In this document: positions 1 to 5,270 of the stretch, piece after piece
Layout of the letters: each line of letters starts with the position of its first letter
How positions within the stretch are numbered: position 1 is the stretch's first letter
Notes under the pieces: generated by a model
Seen by the model: only the letters and a program-made list of their open reading frames with translations
What the model was told of the DNA's origin: nothing
Databases searched by the model: none
Source: an uncultured Campylobacter sp.
GTDB taxonomy: Bacteria; Campylobacterota; Campylobacteria; Campylobacterales; Campylobacteraceae
Assembly (NCBI GenBank): GCA_937875715.1
Contig: CALEHZ010000131.1
Span: 1 to 6,561 of the forward strand
Length of the DNA: 6,561 nucleotides
Reading direction: 5' to 3'
Translations under genes and position numbers: made by a program

Positions 1-102
1 CTTCTTCATCTTGGAAGCGGGGACATCAACGGTTTCATGCTTAGCGGTTCCGGCGTTGCGGATGCGGGTAAGCATATCTGCAATGGGGTCAGTGATCTGC
101 AT
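1..102 (-). CDS. rpsH: 30S ribosomal protein S8, N-terminal fragment (Firmicutes type), runs off the window edge
   Basis: S8 is a primary 16S rRNA-binding protein of the small ribosomal subunit. Only the first 34 codons are present, with ATG at 100-102; the frame is still open at base 1. The translation starts [18 protein letters not shown] and continues [16 protein letters not shown]. This is the S8 N-terminal signature ([13 protein letters not shown], then VPASKMK) as found in Clostridia and other Firmicutes. Campylobacter S8 as I remember it begins differently ([17 protein letters not shown]). Codons are richer in G and C (GCC, ACC, CGC, GTC) than in every other gene of the window. A perfect AGGAGG lies 8 bases upstream of the ATG, which fixes the start. 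The usual upstream neighbour in the spc operon, rpsN, is absent. The S8 identity is secure; the Firmicutes origin is strongly suggested by motif and codon use, not proven. Confidence 0.88.
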   Translation of the reverse strand, partial: MQITDPIADMLTRIRNAGTAKHETVDVPASKMKK

Positions 103-110
103 AGAGTTTA

Positions 111-117
111 TCCTCCT
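111..117 (-). promoter_or_regulatory. Strong Shine-Dalgarno for rpsH
   Basis: On the minus strand this reads AGGAGGA, ending 8 bases before the rpsH ATG. It is a full-consensus Gram-positive-style site. The Campylobacter genes further along use short AAGG/AGGA/AAAGG sites, except infC with GAGGTG. It decides the start of the S8 fragment. Confidence 0.85.
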
Positions 118-128
118 AATTTAGAGTT

Positions 129-322
129 ACTACCCATTTAGGTAGTTTCGGCGGCGAGGTTCCACGCCAATACATGATTGGTCATGGCCTTTCGCCATCC
201 TTTGTTGAAAACTTTCAAAGTCTTTCGCATCGTGGCGGCATTCAAAGCGCGTTTTCATTGAATTCCGGGGCTTTGCTGAGGCTCTTACGGTTCTCAAAGC
301 CGGGAGTAGACCATCTTCCGGC
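129..322 (-). promoter_or_regulatory. Hairpin-rich untranslated leader upstream of rpsH (possible structured cis-regulatory RNA)
   Basis: I recognise no protein in this stretch. It holds a nearly unbroken chain of short inverted repeats. Plus-strand positions: 129-146 (ACTACC/GGTAGT), 153-168 (GGCG/CGCC), 167-181 (CCAAT/ATTGG), 184-198 (ATGGC/GCCAT), 200-220 (CTTTG/CAAAG), 240-263 (ATTCAA/TTGAAT), 269-301 (GGCTTTG/CAAAGCC) and 299-322 (GCCGG/CCGGC). On the minus strand they end about 12 bases before the AGGAGG of rpsH, which suits a 5' leader RNA. Ribosomal-protein operons in Firmicutes often carry autoregulatory leaders, but this one matches no leader I can name. Stems of 4-7 bp arise readily by chance, so the chain rather than any one stem is the evidence. 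A candidate promoter further upstream on the minus strand (TTGTCC then TATATT, spacing 15) is weak. Confidence 0.4.
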
Positions 323-365
323 AAATATAGATACTATCACAATTGGACAAAAAAAGCAAGCAAAA
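323..365. other. Probable junction between the foreign segment and Campylobacter DNA
   Basis: Composition changes abruptly here. Bases to the left are mixed, with many GC-containing stems; from about 340 onward the sequence becomes A/T runs typical of the rest of the window. The left side carries Firmicutes-type rpsH and the right side Campylobacter-type genes. No transposase, integrase, tRNA or clear flanking repeat marks the join, so assembly chimerism or a cloning/ligation artefact is likelier than natural transfer. The exact base cannot be set. Bases 366-431 are AT-rich with no gene and only the ribosome-binding site of the next gene. Confidence 0.55.
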
Positions 366-431
366 TTTTATTATTTTTACCAAAAAATTTTTACTTCGCC
401 ATGAAATTTCAAAAAATTCAAAAGGCTAAAA

Positions 432-1088
432 ATGAATCTAGCATTGCTTTTAGAAGTGATTATTACAGCGTTTGCGCTTAGTGTGTCGCATTGTTCGTTT
501 ATGTGCGGCGGCTTTGCTATTTTGCTTGGCAGACTAACTAGCGCTTTAAGCCGCCCAAATGCTCTAATTTTCACGCTTTTATACCATTTTGGGCGCATTG
601 GAGCTTATGCATTTTTGGGCTTTATTTTTGGTGCTTTTGGCGCAGGCGTGATGAAAAACGCTGCTAGCAAGGGGCTAATTTTCTTTGCTTGTGGCGTGTT
701 TCTCATCCTTTTTGCCGTGATTTTACAAACCCGTGGCAGACTTTTAGCACTTTTAGAAAATTCATTTTTACAAGGCAAAATTCTAGCCCTCGCTCGCAAA
801 CTAGCTAAACGCCGCTATATCGTCATTTTAGGCATTTTAAACGGACTTTTGCCTTGTGGGGTGGTTTATTCGTTTTTAGCGCTCTCGTTTAGCAGTGGCA
901 GCAAAGAATTTGCAAGTCTAATCATGCTGATTTTTGGGCTTTGCACCTTGCCAGCCCTGCTATTTTATGCCTTTTTATCACGCTTTTTAACTGCGAATTT
1001 TAGGCGCATCGCAGGTCTTTTCAGCTCAGTTTTAATGGCACTTTATGGCATTTATTTAGCCTACAAAGGCTACATGCTAATAGGCTGA
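432..1088 (+). CDS. TauE/SafE-family (DsbD_2-like) integral membrane protein
   Basis: A 218-residue, very hydrophobic protein with about six membrane segments, roughly at residues 2-33, 44-70, 80-100, 129-152, 160-182 and 194-214. The first helix carries HCSFMCGG (H20, C21, M24, C25) and the fourth GLLPCG (P141, C142). This pairing of an HC..MCGG motif with a later LPCG motif is typical of the small 'sulfite exporter TauE/SafE' / DsbD transmembrane-like group (COG2836-type). Members are annotated around cytochrome oxidase maturation, copper handling or thiol transfer across the inner membrane; the exact substrate is unknown. There is no signal peptide beyond the first helix and no soluble thioredoxin domain, unlike full-length DsbD. 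The ATG is preceded by AAAGG at 421-425. It stands alone, converging on the radical-SAM gene. Its natural upstream context is probably lost at the junction near 350. Family confidence is good; function is inferred. Confidence 0.82.
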   Translation: MNLALLLEVIITAFALSVSHCSFMCGGFAILLGRLTSALSRPNALIFTLLYHFGRIGAYAFLGFIFGAFGAGVMKNAASKGLIFFACGVFLILFAVILQTRGRLLALLENSFLQGKILALARKLAKRRYIVILGILNGLLPCGVVYSFLALSFSSGSKEFASLIMLIFGLCTLPALLFYAFLSRFLTANFRRIAGLFSSVLMALYGIYLAYKGYMLIG

Positions 1089-1104
1089 ATTTTTTGCTTT
1101 CGTT

Positions 1105-1150
1105 CACTGCTGCGAATTTGAATTTTATAAAATTCACTTTGGCAGCAGTG
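1105..1150. repeat. Nested 46-bp inverted repeat with 16-bp palindromic core
   Basis: Outer arms CACTGCTGC (1105-1113) and GCAGCAGTG (1142-1150) are perfect inverted repeats. Exactly centred between them, with 6-base spacers on each side, is the perfect palindrome GAATTTTATAAAATTC (1120-1135). The whole is a near-palindrome and could form a long cruciform or hairpin. It begins 16 bases after the stop of the membrane-protein gene, so it may affect its 3' end, but no T-run follows on either strand and it is not a classical intrinsic terminator. The same arms and core recur at 5116-5232. Confidence 0.85.
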
Positions 1151-1207
1151 GATGAAATGGTAGCAAATAAATAGACAGCGAATGAAATACCAGCGGATAA
1201 GGCGACT

Positions 1208-1303
1208 GAATTTTATAAAAAGTGAATTTTTTAAAGAATGAATTTTATAAAGAATGAATTTTATAAAGAATGAATTTTATAAAAAGTGAATTTTATGAAA
1301 ACT
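1208..1303. repeat. Six-copy 16-bp tandem repeat built from the palindrome half-site
   Basis: Units start at 1208, 1224, 1240, 1256, 1272 and 1288, each exactly 16 bases. Units 3 and 4 are identical (GAATTTTATAAAGAAT). Units 1 and 5 are identical (GAATTTTATAAAAAGT). Units 2 (GAATTTTTTAAAGAAT) and 6 (GAATTTTATGAAAACT) diverge slightly. All share GAATTTTATAAA or a one-base variant, which is the left three-quarters of the palindrome at 1120-1135, and the period equals the palindrome length. The array ends 21 bases before the stop of the convergent radical-SAM gene. The bases between (1151-1207) hold a weak ~20-bp duplication (ATGAAAT..AGC..ATAA twice) and no gene. Copy number may vary between strains by slippage. 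Confidence 0.9.
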
Positions 1304-1324
1304 AAATTATTCCAAAAAATTCAA

Positions 1325-2617
1325 TTAAAGTTTTTCTTTTATAATGTTGATTTGTCCGCTTTTAAAGCTTTTTGTCCCAAAAATCGCACGCAGTTTGTCC
1401 ATGCCTATATAAAACTCTTTCATCATCACTAAAACCAAATATCGTCCAAAGGCGCTAAGCGTGATTTCATCGCCATTTTGCGTGATGACCTTGCTTATTT
1501 TTAGCAAAAGCAAAATTAAGCTAAGGTCGTTTTTATCAATATTATTTTGCGTACAAAAGTCCTTAAAATTCATCTTTATATCAAAAAGCTGGGTTAAAAG
1601 CAAATAAAGCGCTCTATTTTTTTTACTAAACTCACAGCTAGCAATCACGCAAGAAGCCCCAGAATTCGCTCTTTGAGAGTAATCGTCTAAATTAAAAGCA
1701 TTAATTAAAAGCTTGCCGTCCAAAAAGCTAAAGGCACCTGACCCAAGCCCCAAATACTCGCTAAAAGCGCTTACATACTCATCTTTTATAGCAGTTTTGT
1801 CTTTTTTGCTAAAACTCCAAACATTGCCTTGTTCGTAGCCATCCATGTTTTTGCAAATTAGCTCGTAAAATTCACGCTCATTATCTTTTAGGCTTACTCC
1901 AAGCGACTTTGCGATACTATCTTTTGTAAGGTTTGATTTCATCAATGGATAAAAGGTAAATTGTGCTGCATTCGTGCTTTTAGCCATTTTTATGTCATTT
2001 AAAAGTGATTCTTTGCTTTGATTTGGAAAATTAAAAATTAAATCCACACTCAAAGCCGGCAGGATTTGAGCGATTTTTTCAAGCTTATCTCGCACCATTT
2101 CGCCACTGCCAAATTTTTCAAAGCGGCCGATTTTACGCAAAATCTCATCATCAAAGCTTTGTACGCCCACACTTAAGCGATCAATTAGTCCTTTAAAGCG
2201 CTCCAAATCATTTATGTGCGATGGGTCGCTCTCACACGAAATCTGCGTGATATTAAAGAGTTTTTTGGCTAAAATGAGTGTTTTTTCAAGCTCAAGCTCA
2301 TTTATAAGCGTGGTGCCGCCGCCCACATACATCGTGCTAAAATCATAGCCAAGCTCTTTTACTTTTAGCATTTGGCTGCGCAAATCCTCAAAATAAATCT
2401 TTGCTTTTTGCTCGTCGTAGTGGTATTTGTGAAAGCTACAATATGGGCAAAAAGTATGACAAAAAGGCACATGCGCATAAAGCATATAAGATTTTTGTGG
2501 ATTTGGGCTAGGTAGCTTGGCAGCACAAATATTTATGTTTAGCTCATCTTTAAGAGCTTTTTGAATTTTTCCAGTGGCGAATTTTAAAGCTAAGGCTTCA
2601 ATTTGTTTTTCTAGCAC
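1325..2617 (-). CDS. Radical SAM protein of the HemN/HemW (coproporphyrinogen III oxidase-like) family
   Basis: A 430-residue cytosolic protein. C53, C57 and C60 in PFCHTFCPYCSFHKY form the CxxxCxxC motif that binds the radical-SAM [4Fe-4S] cluster, and Y59 matches the CxYC form usual in HemN/HemW. Further family marks are GGGTTL (99-104), CESDPSHI around E129, the RLSVGVQSF stretch near 147-155, VDLIFNFPNQS near 195-205, and YLGLGSGAFSF in the C-terminal half. Classical HemN has a CxxxCxxCxC signature; here the position two after the last Cys is Phe, closer to HemW/ChuW/HutW-type proteins. HemW are usually shorter, so oxygen-independent coproporphyrinogen oxidation, heme chaperoning or heme degradation all remain possible. 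The start is GTG at 2615-2617 with AGGA on the minus strand 8 bases upstream; no ATG fits. It is divergent from thrS with its own TATAAT box. Confidence 0.85.
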   Translation of the reverse strand: MLEKQIEALALKFATGKIQKALKDELNINICAAKLPSPNPQKSYMLYAHVPFCHTFCPYCSFHKYHYDEQKAKIYFEDLRSQMLKVKELGYDFSTMYVGGGTTLINELELEKTLILAKKLFNITQISCESDPSHINDLERFKGLIDRLSVGVQSFDDEILRKIGRFEKFGSGEMVRDKLEKIAQILPALSVDLIFNFPNQSKESLLNDIKMAKSTNAAQFTFYPLMKSNLTKDSIAKSLGVSLKDNEREFYELICKNMDGYEQGNVWSFSKKDKTAIKDEYVSAFSEYLGLGSGAFSFLDGKLLINAFNLDDYSQRANSGASCVIASCEFSKKNRALYLLLTQLFDIKMNFKDFCTQNNIDKNDLSLILLLLKISKVITQNGDEITLSAFGRYLVLVMMKEFYIGMDKLRAIFGTKSFKSGQINIIKEKL

Positions 2618-2650
2618 AATTTTATCCTAAGAAATTTTAAAAAGTCGCTA

Positions 2651-2656
2651 ATTATA
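2651..2656 (-). promoter_or_regulatory. -10 box for the radical-SAM gene
   Basis: Minus strand reads CACTATAATTAGC, a perfect TATAAT lying 33 bases upstream of the GTG start. Campylobacter sigma-70 promoters generally lack a conserved -35 and rely on the -10 and upstream T-rich DNA. A-runs on the plus strand at 2660-2686 supply a T-rich upstream stretch on the minus strand. Confidence 0.6.
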
Positions 2657-2690
2657 GTGTTTTTTCAGTAAATATTAAAAAAATATTAGC

Positions 2691-2696
2691 TAAAAT
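2691..2696 (+). promoter_or_regulatory. -10 box for the thrS-infC operon
   Basis: TAAAAT in the context ATTAGCTAAAATCGC lies 29 bases upstream of the thrS ATG, with the T-rich, phased upstream DNA usual for Campylobacter. It mirrors the opposing TATAAT at 2651-2656; GCTAAT (2647-2652) and ATTAGC (2685-2690) form an inverted repeat. AAGG at 2715-2718 is the ribosome-binding site. There is no T-box or other leader structure in this short space, unlike Firmicutes thrS. Confidence 0.5.
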
Positions 2697-2725
2697 CGCA
2701 AAATTTTTTTATTTAAGGCAAAAAA

Positions 2726-4549
2726 ATGGATGTAATCGCATATAAAATTGATGATAAAATCATAGATACACAGACTTATAAGGCTGAAAATCTAAGTGGT
2801 GGCGCTGAGATTTATTATGAAAACTCAGCAGACGCCCTTGATATCATTCGCCACAGCTGCGCGCACCTTATGGCGCAGGCTATTACTGAACTTTATGGTG
2901 ATGTTCAGTTCTTTGTAGGGCCTGCTATTGAAGATGGATTTTACTACGATATGCGCGTAAAAAAAGCTGATGGAGAAAGCCTTGGCGAAGAAGATTTAGC
3001 CGTAATTGAAAAGAAAATGAAAGAGCTAATTGAGGCTAAGCAAGATTTAGTTAAGTCTTATTCTACTTGGGACGAAGTTAGCGCAAAATACGCTGGGGAC
3101 GATTTAAAACAAGAAGTTTTAAAGCGCATTCCAAAAGGCGAAGTTACTTTATATTCGCAAGGAAAGTGGGAAGATATTTGTCGTGGGCCACATGTGCCAA
3201 ATACAAGGTATTTGCGCTGGTTTAAGCTTACTCGCATTGCTGGGGCATATTTAGGCGGCGATGAAAAGCGTGAAATGCTAACTCGCATTTATGGCACGGC
3301 TTTTGCTGATAAAGAAAGCTTAAATGAGCATTTGCGTATAATGGAAGAGGCTAAAAAGCGCGACCACCGCAAACTTGGCGAACAAATGAAGTTTTTTAGC
3401 TTTGATGAGACAATCGGCGCTGGACTGCCGATTTGGCTACCAAATGGCTCTCGCCTTCGCACAAGGCTAGAACATAAATTATACTATGCTTTGCGTAAGC
3501 GTGGATATGAGCCAGTGCGAGGTCCAGAAATCCTAAAAAGCGAAGCATGGAAAATCAGCGGACACTACGCAAACTACAAAGAAAATATGTATTTTACGCA
3601 AATTGACGAACAAGAATACGGCATAAAGCCGATGAACTGCGTAGGACACATAAAAGTATATCAAAGTGAATCACGCTCTTATCGCGATTTGCCACTGAAA
3701 TTCTGTGAATACGGCGTAGTTCATAGACACGAAAAAAGCGGCGTTTTACACGGACTTTTTAGAGTTAGAGAATTTACTCAAGACGATGCACATCTTTTTG
3801 TAATGCCAAGCCAAATCAAAGAAAATGTATATGAAATTCTAGATTTTGTGGATAAAATGATGAATGCCTTTGGTTTTCATTACGAAATGGAAATCTCTAC
3901 AAAACCAGCAAAGGCAGTAGGTAGCGATGAGGTCTGGGAAGTAGCGACAAAAGCGCTAAAAGACGCACTTGATGAAAAAGGGCTAAAATACGGCATTGAC
4001 GAAGGTGGCGGCGCATTTTATGGGCCAAAAATAGATATAAAAATAACCGATGCCTTAAAACGCAAATGGCAGTGTGGAACGGTGCAAATTGACTTTAACT
4101 TACCTGAGCGTTTTGAGCTAGAATATACTGATGAAAATAACGAGAAAAAGCGTCCTGTGATGATTCACAGAGCGATTTTAGGCAGCTTTGAGCGCTTTAT
4201 AGGCATTTTGCTAGAACACACAGCCGGCGAGCTGCCACTTTGGCTAGCGCATACGCAAGTTGGCATTATACCGATTGCTGAAAGCCACAATGCTTATGCT
4301 AAAGAAATTTATGATACTTTATTAGACCTTGGCGCAGATAGTAAGATATTTAACAAAAATGAAACTTTAAACAAGCGTATTCGCACTGCTGAAAAAGAGC
4401 ATATTCCTATGCTTATCGTGCTTGGCGATGCTGAGGTAAGTGAGCGAAAAGTCGCTATCCGCGACCGCCAAAATAGAGAACAAAGCGAACTTAGCTTAGA
4501 TAAGTTTTATGAGTTAATCAAATCCAAATTAAACGAGGTGACTTTTTGA
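2726..4549 (+). CDS. thrS: Threonyl-tRNA synthetase
   Basis: Class II aminoacyl-tRNA synthetase that charges tRNA-Thr with threonine and edits mischarged Ser-tRNA-Thr. The protein is 607 residues. The editing domain shows HSCAH (H43, H47) and [10 protein letters not shown] (C152, H156), the four residues of the editing site. The catalytic core carries the zinc ligands C305 (PMNCVGH), H356 (DDAHLF) and H481 ([12 protein letters not shown]), motif 2 around [14 protein letters not shown] through [10 protein letters not shown], and motif 3 [13 protein letters not shown] with R490. The anticodon-binding domain follows from about 505. Only about 33 residues precede the editing domain, so the N-terminal TGS domain found in E. 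coli ThrRS is reduced or missing, as in the Campylobacter enzymes I remember (about 600 aa). ATG with AAGG 7 bases upstream fixes the start. It is first in an operon with infC, overlapping it by 4 bases. Confidence 0.98.
   Translation: MDVIAYKIDDKIIDTQTYKAENLSGGAEIYYENSADALDIIRHSCAHLMAQAITELYGDVQFFVGPAIEDGFYYDMRVKKADGESLGEEDLAVIEKKMKELIEAKQDLVKSYSTWDEVSAKYAGDDLKQEVLKRIPKGEVTLYSQGKWEDICRGPHVPNTRYLRWFKLTRIAGAYLGGDEKREMLTRIYGTAFADKESLNEHLRIMEEAKKRDHRKLGEQMKFFSFDETIGAGLPIWLPNGSRLRTRLEHKLYYALRKRGYEPVRGPEILKSEAWKISGHYANYKENMYFTQIDEQEYGIKPMNCVGHIKVYQSESRSYRDLPLKFCEYGVVHRHEKSGVLHGLFRVREFTQDDAHLFVMPSQIKENVYEILDFVDKMMNAFGFHYEMEISTKPAKAVGSDEVWEVATKALKDALDEKGLKYGIDEGGGAFYGPKIDIKITDALKRKWQCGTVQIDFNLPERFELEYTDENNEKKRPVMIHRAILGSFERFIGILLEHTAGELPLWLAHTQVGIIPIAESHNAYAKEIYDTLLDLGADSKIFNKNETLNKRIRTAEKEHIPMLIVLGDAEVSERKVAIRDRQNREQSELSLDKFYELIKSKLNEVTF
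4535..4540 (+). promoter_or_regulatory. Shine-Dalgarno of infC inside the end of thrS
   Basis: GAGGTG lies within the last codons of thrS, 5 bases before the TTG. It is the strongest ribosome-binding site among the Campylobacter genes here and supports the unusual TTG start, which falls inside the TTGA overlap with the thrS stop. Confidence 0.75.
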
Positions 4550-5058
4550 GTAAAGACAAAGTTTACTTAAACGAAGAAATACGCGCAAATGAAGTGCGCT
4601 GTAATGGCGATGATGGCACTAGTTATGGCATCATCAGTAGGCTCGAGGCCCTTGCTATCGCTGAGCGTATGGGGCTTGATTTGGTGCTTATAGCGCCTGA
4701 TGCAAATCCACCGGTTTGTAAGATAATGGATTATGGAAAATTCCGTTATCAGCAAGAAAAGCGCCAAAAAGAGGCCAAGAAAAAGCAAAAAGTCATTGAA
4801 ATCAAAGAGATAAAACTCTCAGCAAAAACTGCTCAAAATGACCTAAACTACAAGGTAAAACACGCATTAGAATTCATTGAAGAGGGCAAGCATGTGCGCT
4901 TTCGTGTGTTTTTAAAAGGTCGTGAGATGAACACTCCGCAAATGGGCGTTGTTATGCTAGAAAAAATTTGGGAAATGGTAAGCGACAAGTGCGAACAAGG
5001 CAACGCCCCAGCGCTTGAAGGTCGCTATGTAAATATGCTTGTAACGCCAAAAAAATAG
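4546..5058 (+). CDS. infC: Translation initiation factor IF-3
   Basis: IF-3 binds the 30S subunit, prevents premature 50S joining and checks the start codon and initiator tRNA. The 170-residue protein is of normal length. The N domain (about 1-75) includes [10 protein letters not shown] near the start, [20 protein letters not shown] (51-70) and the basic linker [12 protein letters not shown]. The C domain begins with [14 protein letters not shown] and includes the [12 protein letters not shown] block (about 117-128); the protein ends in [12 protein letters not shown]. It starts at TTG (4546-4548), overlapping the thrS stop as TTGA, with GAGGTG 5 bases upstream, so translation is probably coupled to thrS. 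No in-frame ATG or GTG offers a better start. In E. coli infC uses AUU and autoregulates through start-codon discrimination; here a UUG start is seen, but regulation by it is only inference. rpmI and rplT, often downstream elsewhere, are not here. Confidence 0.97.
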   Translation: MSKDKVYLNEEIRANEVRCNGDDGTSYGIISRLEALAIAERMGLDLVLIAPDANPPVCKIMDYGKFRYQQEKRQKEAKKKQKVIEIKEIKLSAKTAQNDLNYKVKHALEFIEEGKHVRFRVFLKGREMNTPQMGVVMLEKIWEMVSDKCEQGNAPALEGRYVNMLVTPKK

Positions 5059-5059
5059 T

Positions 5060-5115
5060 GGCTTTGAATTTTATAAAACTGCTTTGAATTTTATAAAATT
5101 CAAGCCAGTTTTATT
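5060..5115 (+). terminator. Candidate terminator of thrS-infC made from two copies of the repeat
   Basis: Two bases after the infC stop, arm 5060-5078 (GGCTTTGAATTTTATAAAA) can pair with 5089-5106 (TTTTATAAAATTCAAGCC) with one unpaired base and a ~10-base loop. The stretch AGTTTTATT follows at 5107-5115. The region is also an 18-bp direct repeat with a 20-base step (5061-5078 and 5081-5098), and 5086-5101 is the perfect 16-bp palindrome. The T-run is short and the stem mostly A-T, so a terminator role is plausible, not certain. Confidence 0.45.
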
Positions 5116-5232
5116 CACTGCAGCGAAATTACAGCCAAATGAATTTTATAAAATGAGATTGCCACGACCTGCCGCGCAGGTCTCGCAATGACGAAAGTGG
5201 CGAATTTTATAAAATTCACAATCGCAGCAGTG
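5116..5232. repeat. 117-bp nested repeat element, same arms and core as 1105-1150
   Basis: Outer inverted arms CACTGCAGCGA (5116-5126) and TCGCAGCAGTG (5222-5232) match in 10 of 11 positions and share CACTGC/GCAGTG with the arms of the 46-bp element at 1105-1150. Inside, GAATTTTATAAAAT occurs twice in direct orientation (5141-5154 and 5202-5215, the second extended to the full palindrome through 5217), flanking a 47-bp GC-rich hairpin. There is no open reading frame of note. It resembles a non-autonomous mobile or structured intergenic repeat; no transposase is in the window. Confidence 0.75.
5155..5201. repeat. GC-rich hairpin of the GTCATTGCGAG...GCAATCTC type
   Basis: ATTGC (5158-5162) pairs with GCAAT (5185-5189), and GACCTGC (5166-5172) with GCAGGTC (5176-5182) around a CGC loop. 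GCCAC (5161-5165) can alternatively pair with GTGGC (5197-5201). On the minus strand the ends read GTCATTGCGAG and GGCAATCTC. From memory this end signature belongs to short dispersed palindromic repeats seen in many unrelated bacterial genomes; I cannot confirm it by search. It is far richer in GC than the DNA around it. On the minus strand the stem is followed by CTCATTTTAT, so it might also end transcription of the glycosyltransferase gene. Confidence 0.65.
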
Positions 5233-5242
5233 AATTTGCCCC

Positions 5243-5270
5243 TTTTATAAAATTCACTCTTATAAAATTC
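5243..5270. repeat. Two half-site copies of the palindrome next to the glycosyltransferase stop
   Basis: TTTTATAAAATTC at 5243-5255 and TTATAAAATTC at 5260-5270 are partial copies, spaced about 16 bases apart like the units of the 1208-1303 array but in inverted orientation. The last overlaps the TGA stop (5269-5271) of the minus-strand gene, so the repeat reaches into the final codon region. Confidence 0.75.

Noticed and set aside
130..324. Open frame of 64 codons on the minus strand just before rpsH, where rpsN would be expected
   Set aside because: The translation lacks the S14 zinc motif and the GQIPGVKKASW end, has no Shine-Dalgarno, and its stop lies inside a hairpin.
174..404. Open frame of 76 codons on the plus strand
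   Set aside because: It crosses the composition junction, has no Shine-Dalgarno and resembles no known protein; it is antisense to the rpsH leader.
1105..1150. Classical rho-independent terminator
   Set aside because: The structure is strong, but neither side has a T-run directly after the stem, so I list it as a repeat only.
1208..1303. CRISPR-like array
   Set aside because: Units are 16 bp with no spacers between them and no cas genes nearby; it is a simple tandem repeat.
2618..2725. T-box or riboswitch ahead of thrS
   Set aside because: The space is about 108 bases, A/T runs with two promoters facing apart, and shows no specifier-loop or antiterminator structure.
2726..2830. Truncated thrS because the TGS domain is short
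   Set aside because: The start has a proper ribosome-binding site and promoter, and Campylobacter ThrRS proteins are about this length with a reduced N-terminus.
5116..5232. Insertion sequence
   Set aside because: It has inverted ends, but at 117 bp it cannot encode a transposase and none is in the window; at most it is a non-autonomous element.
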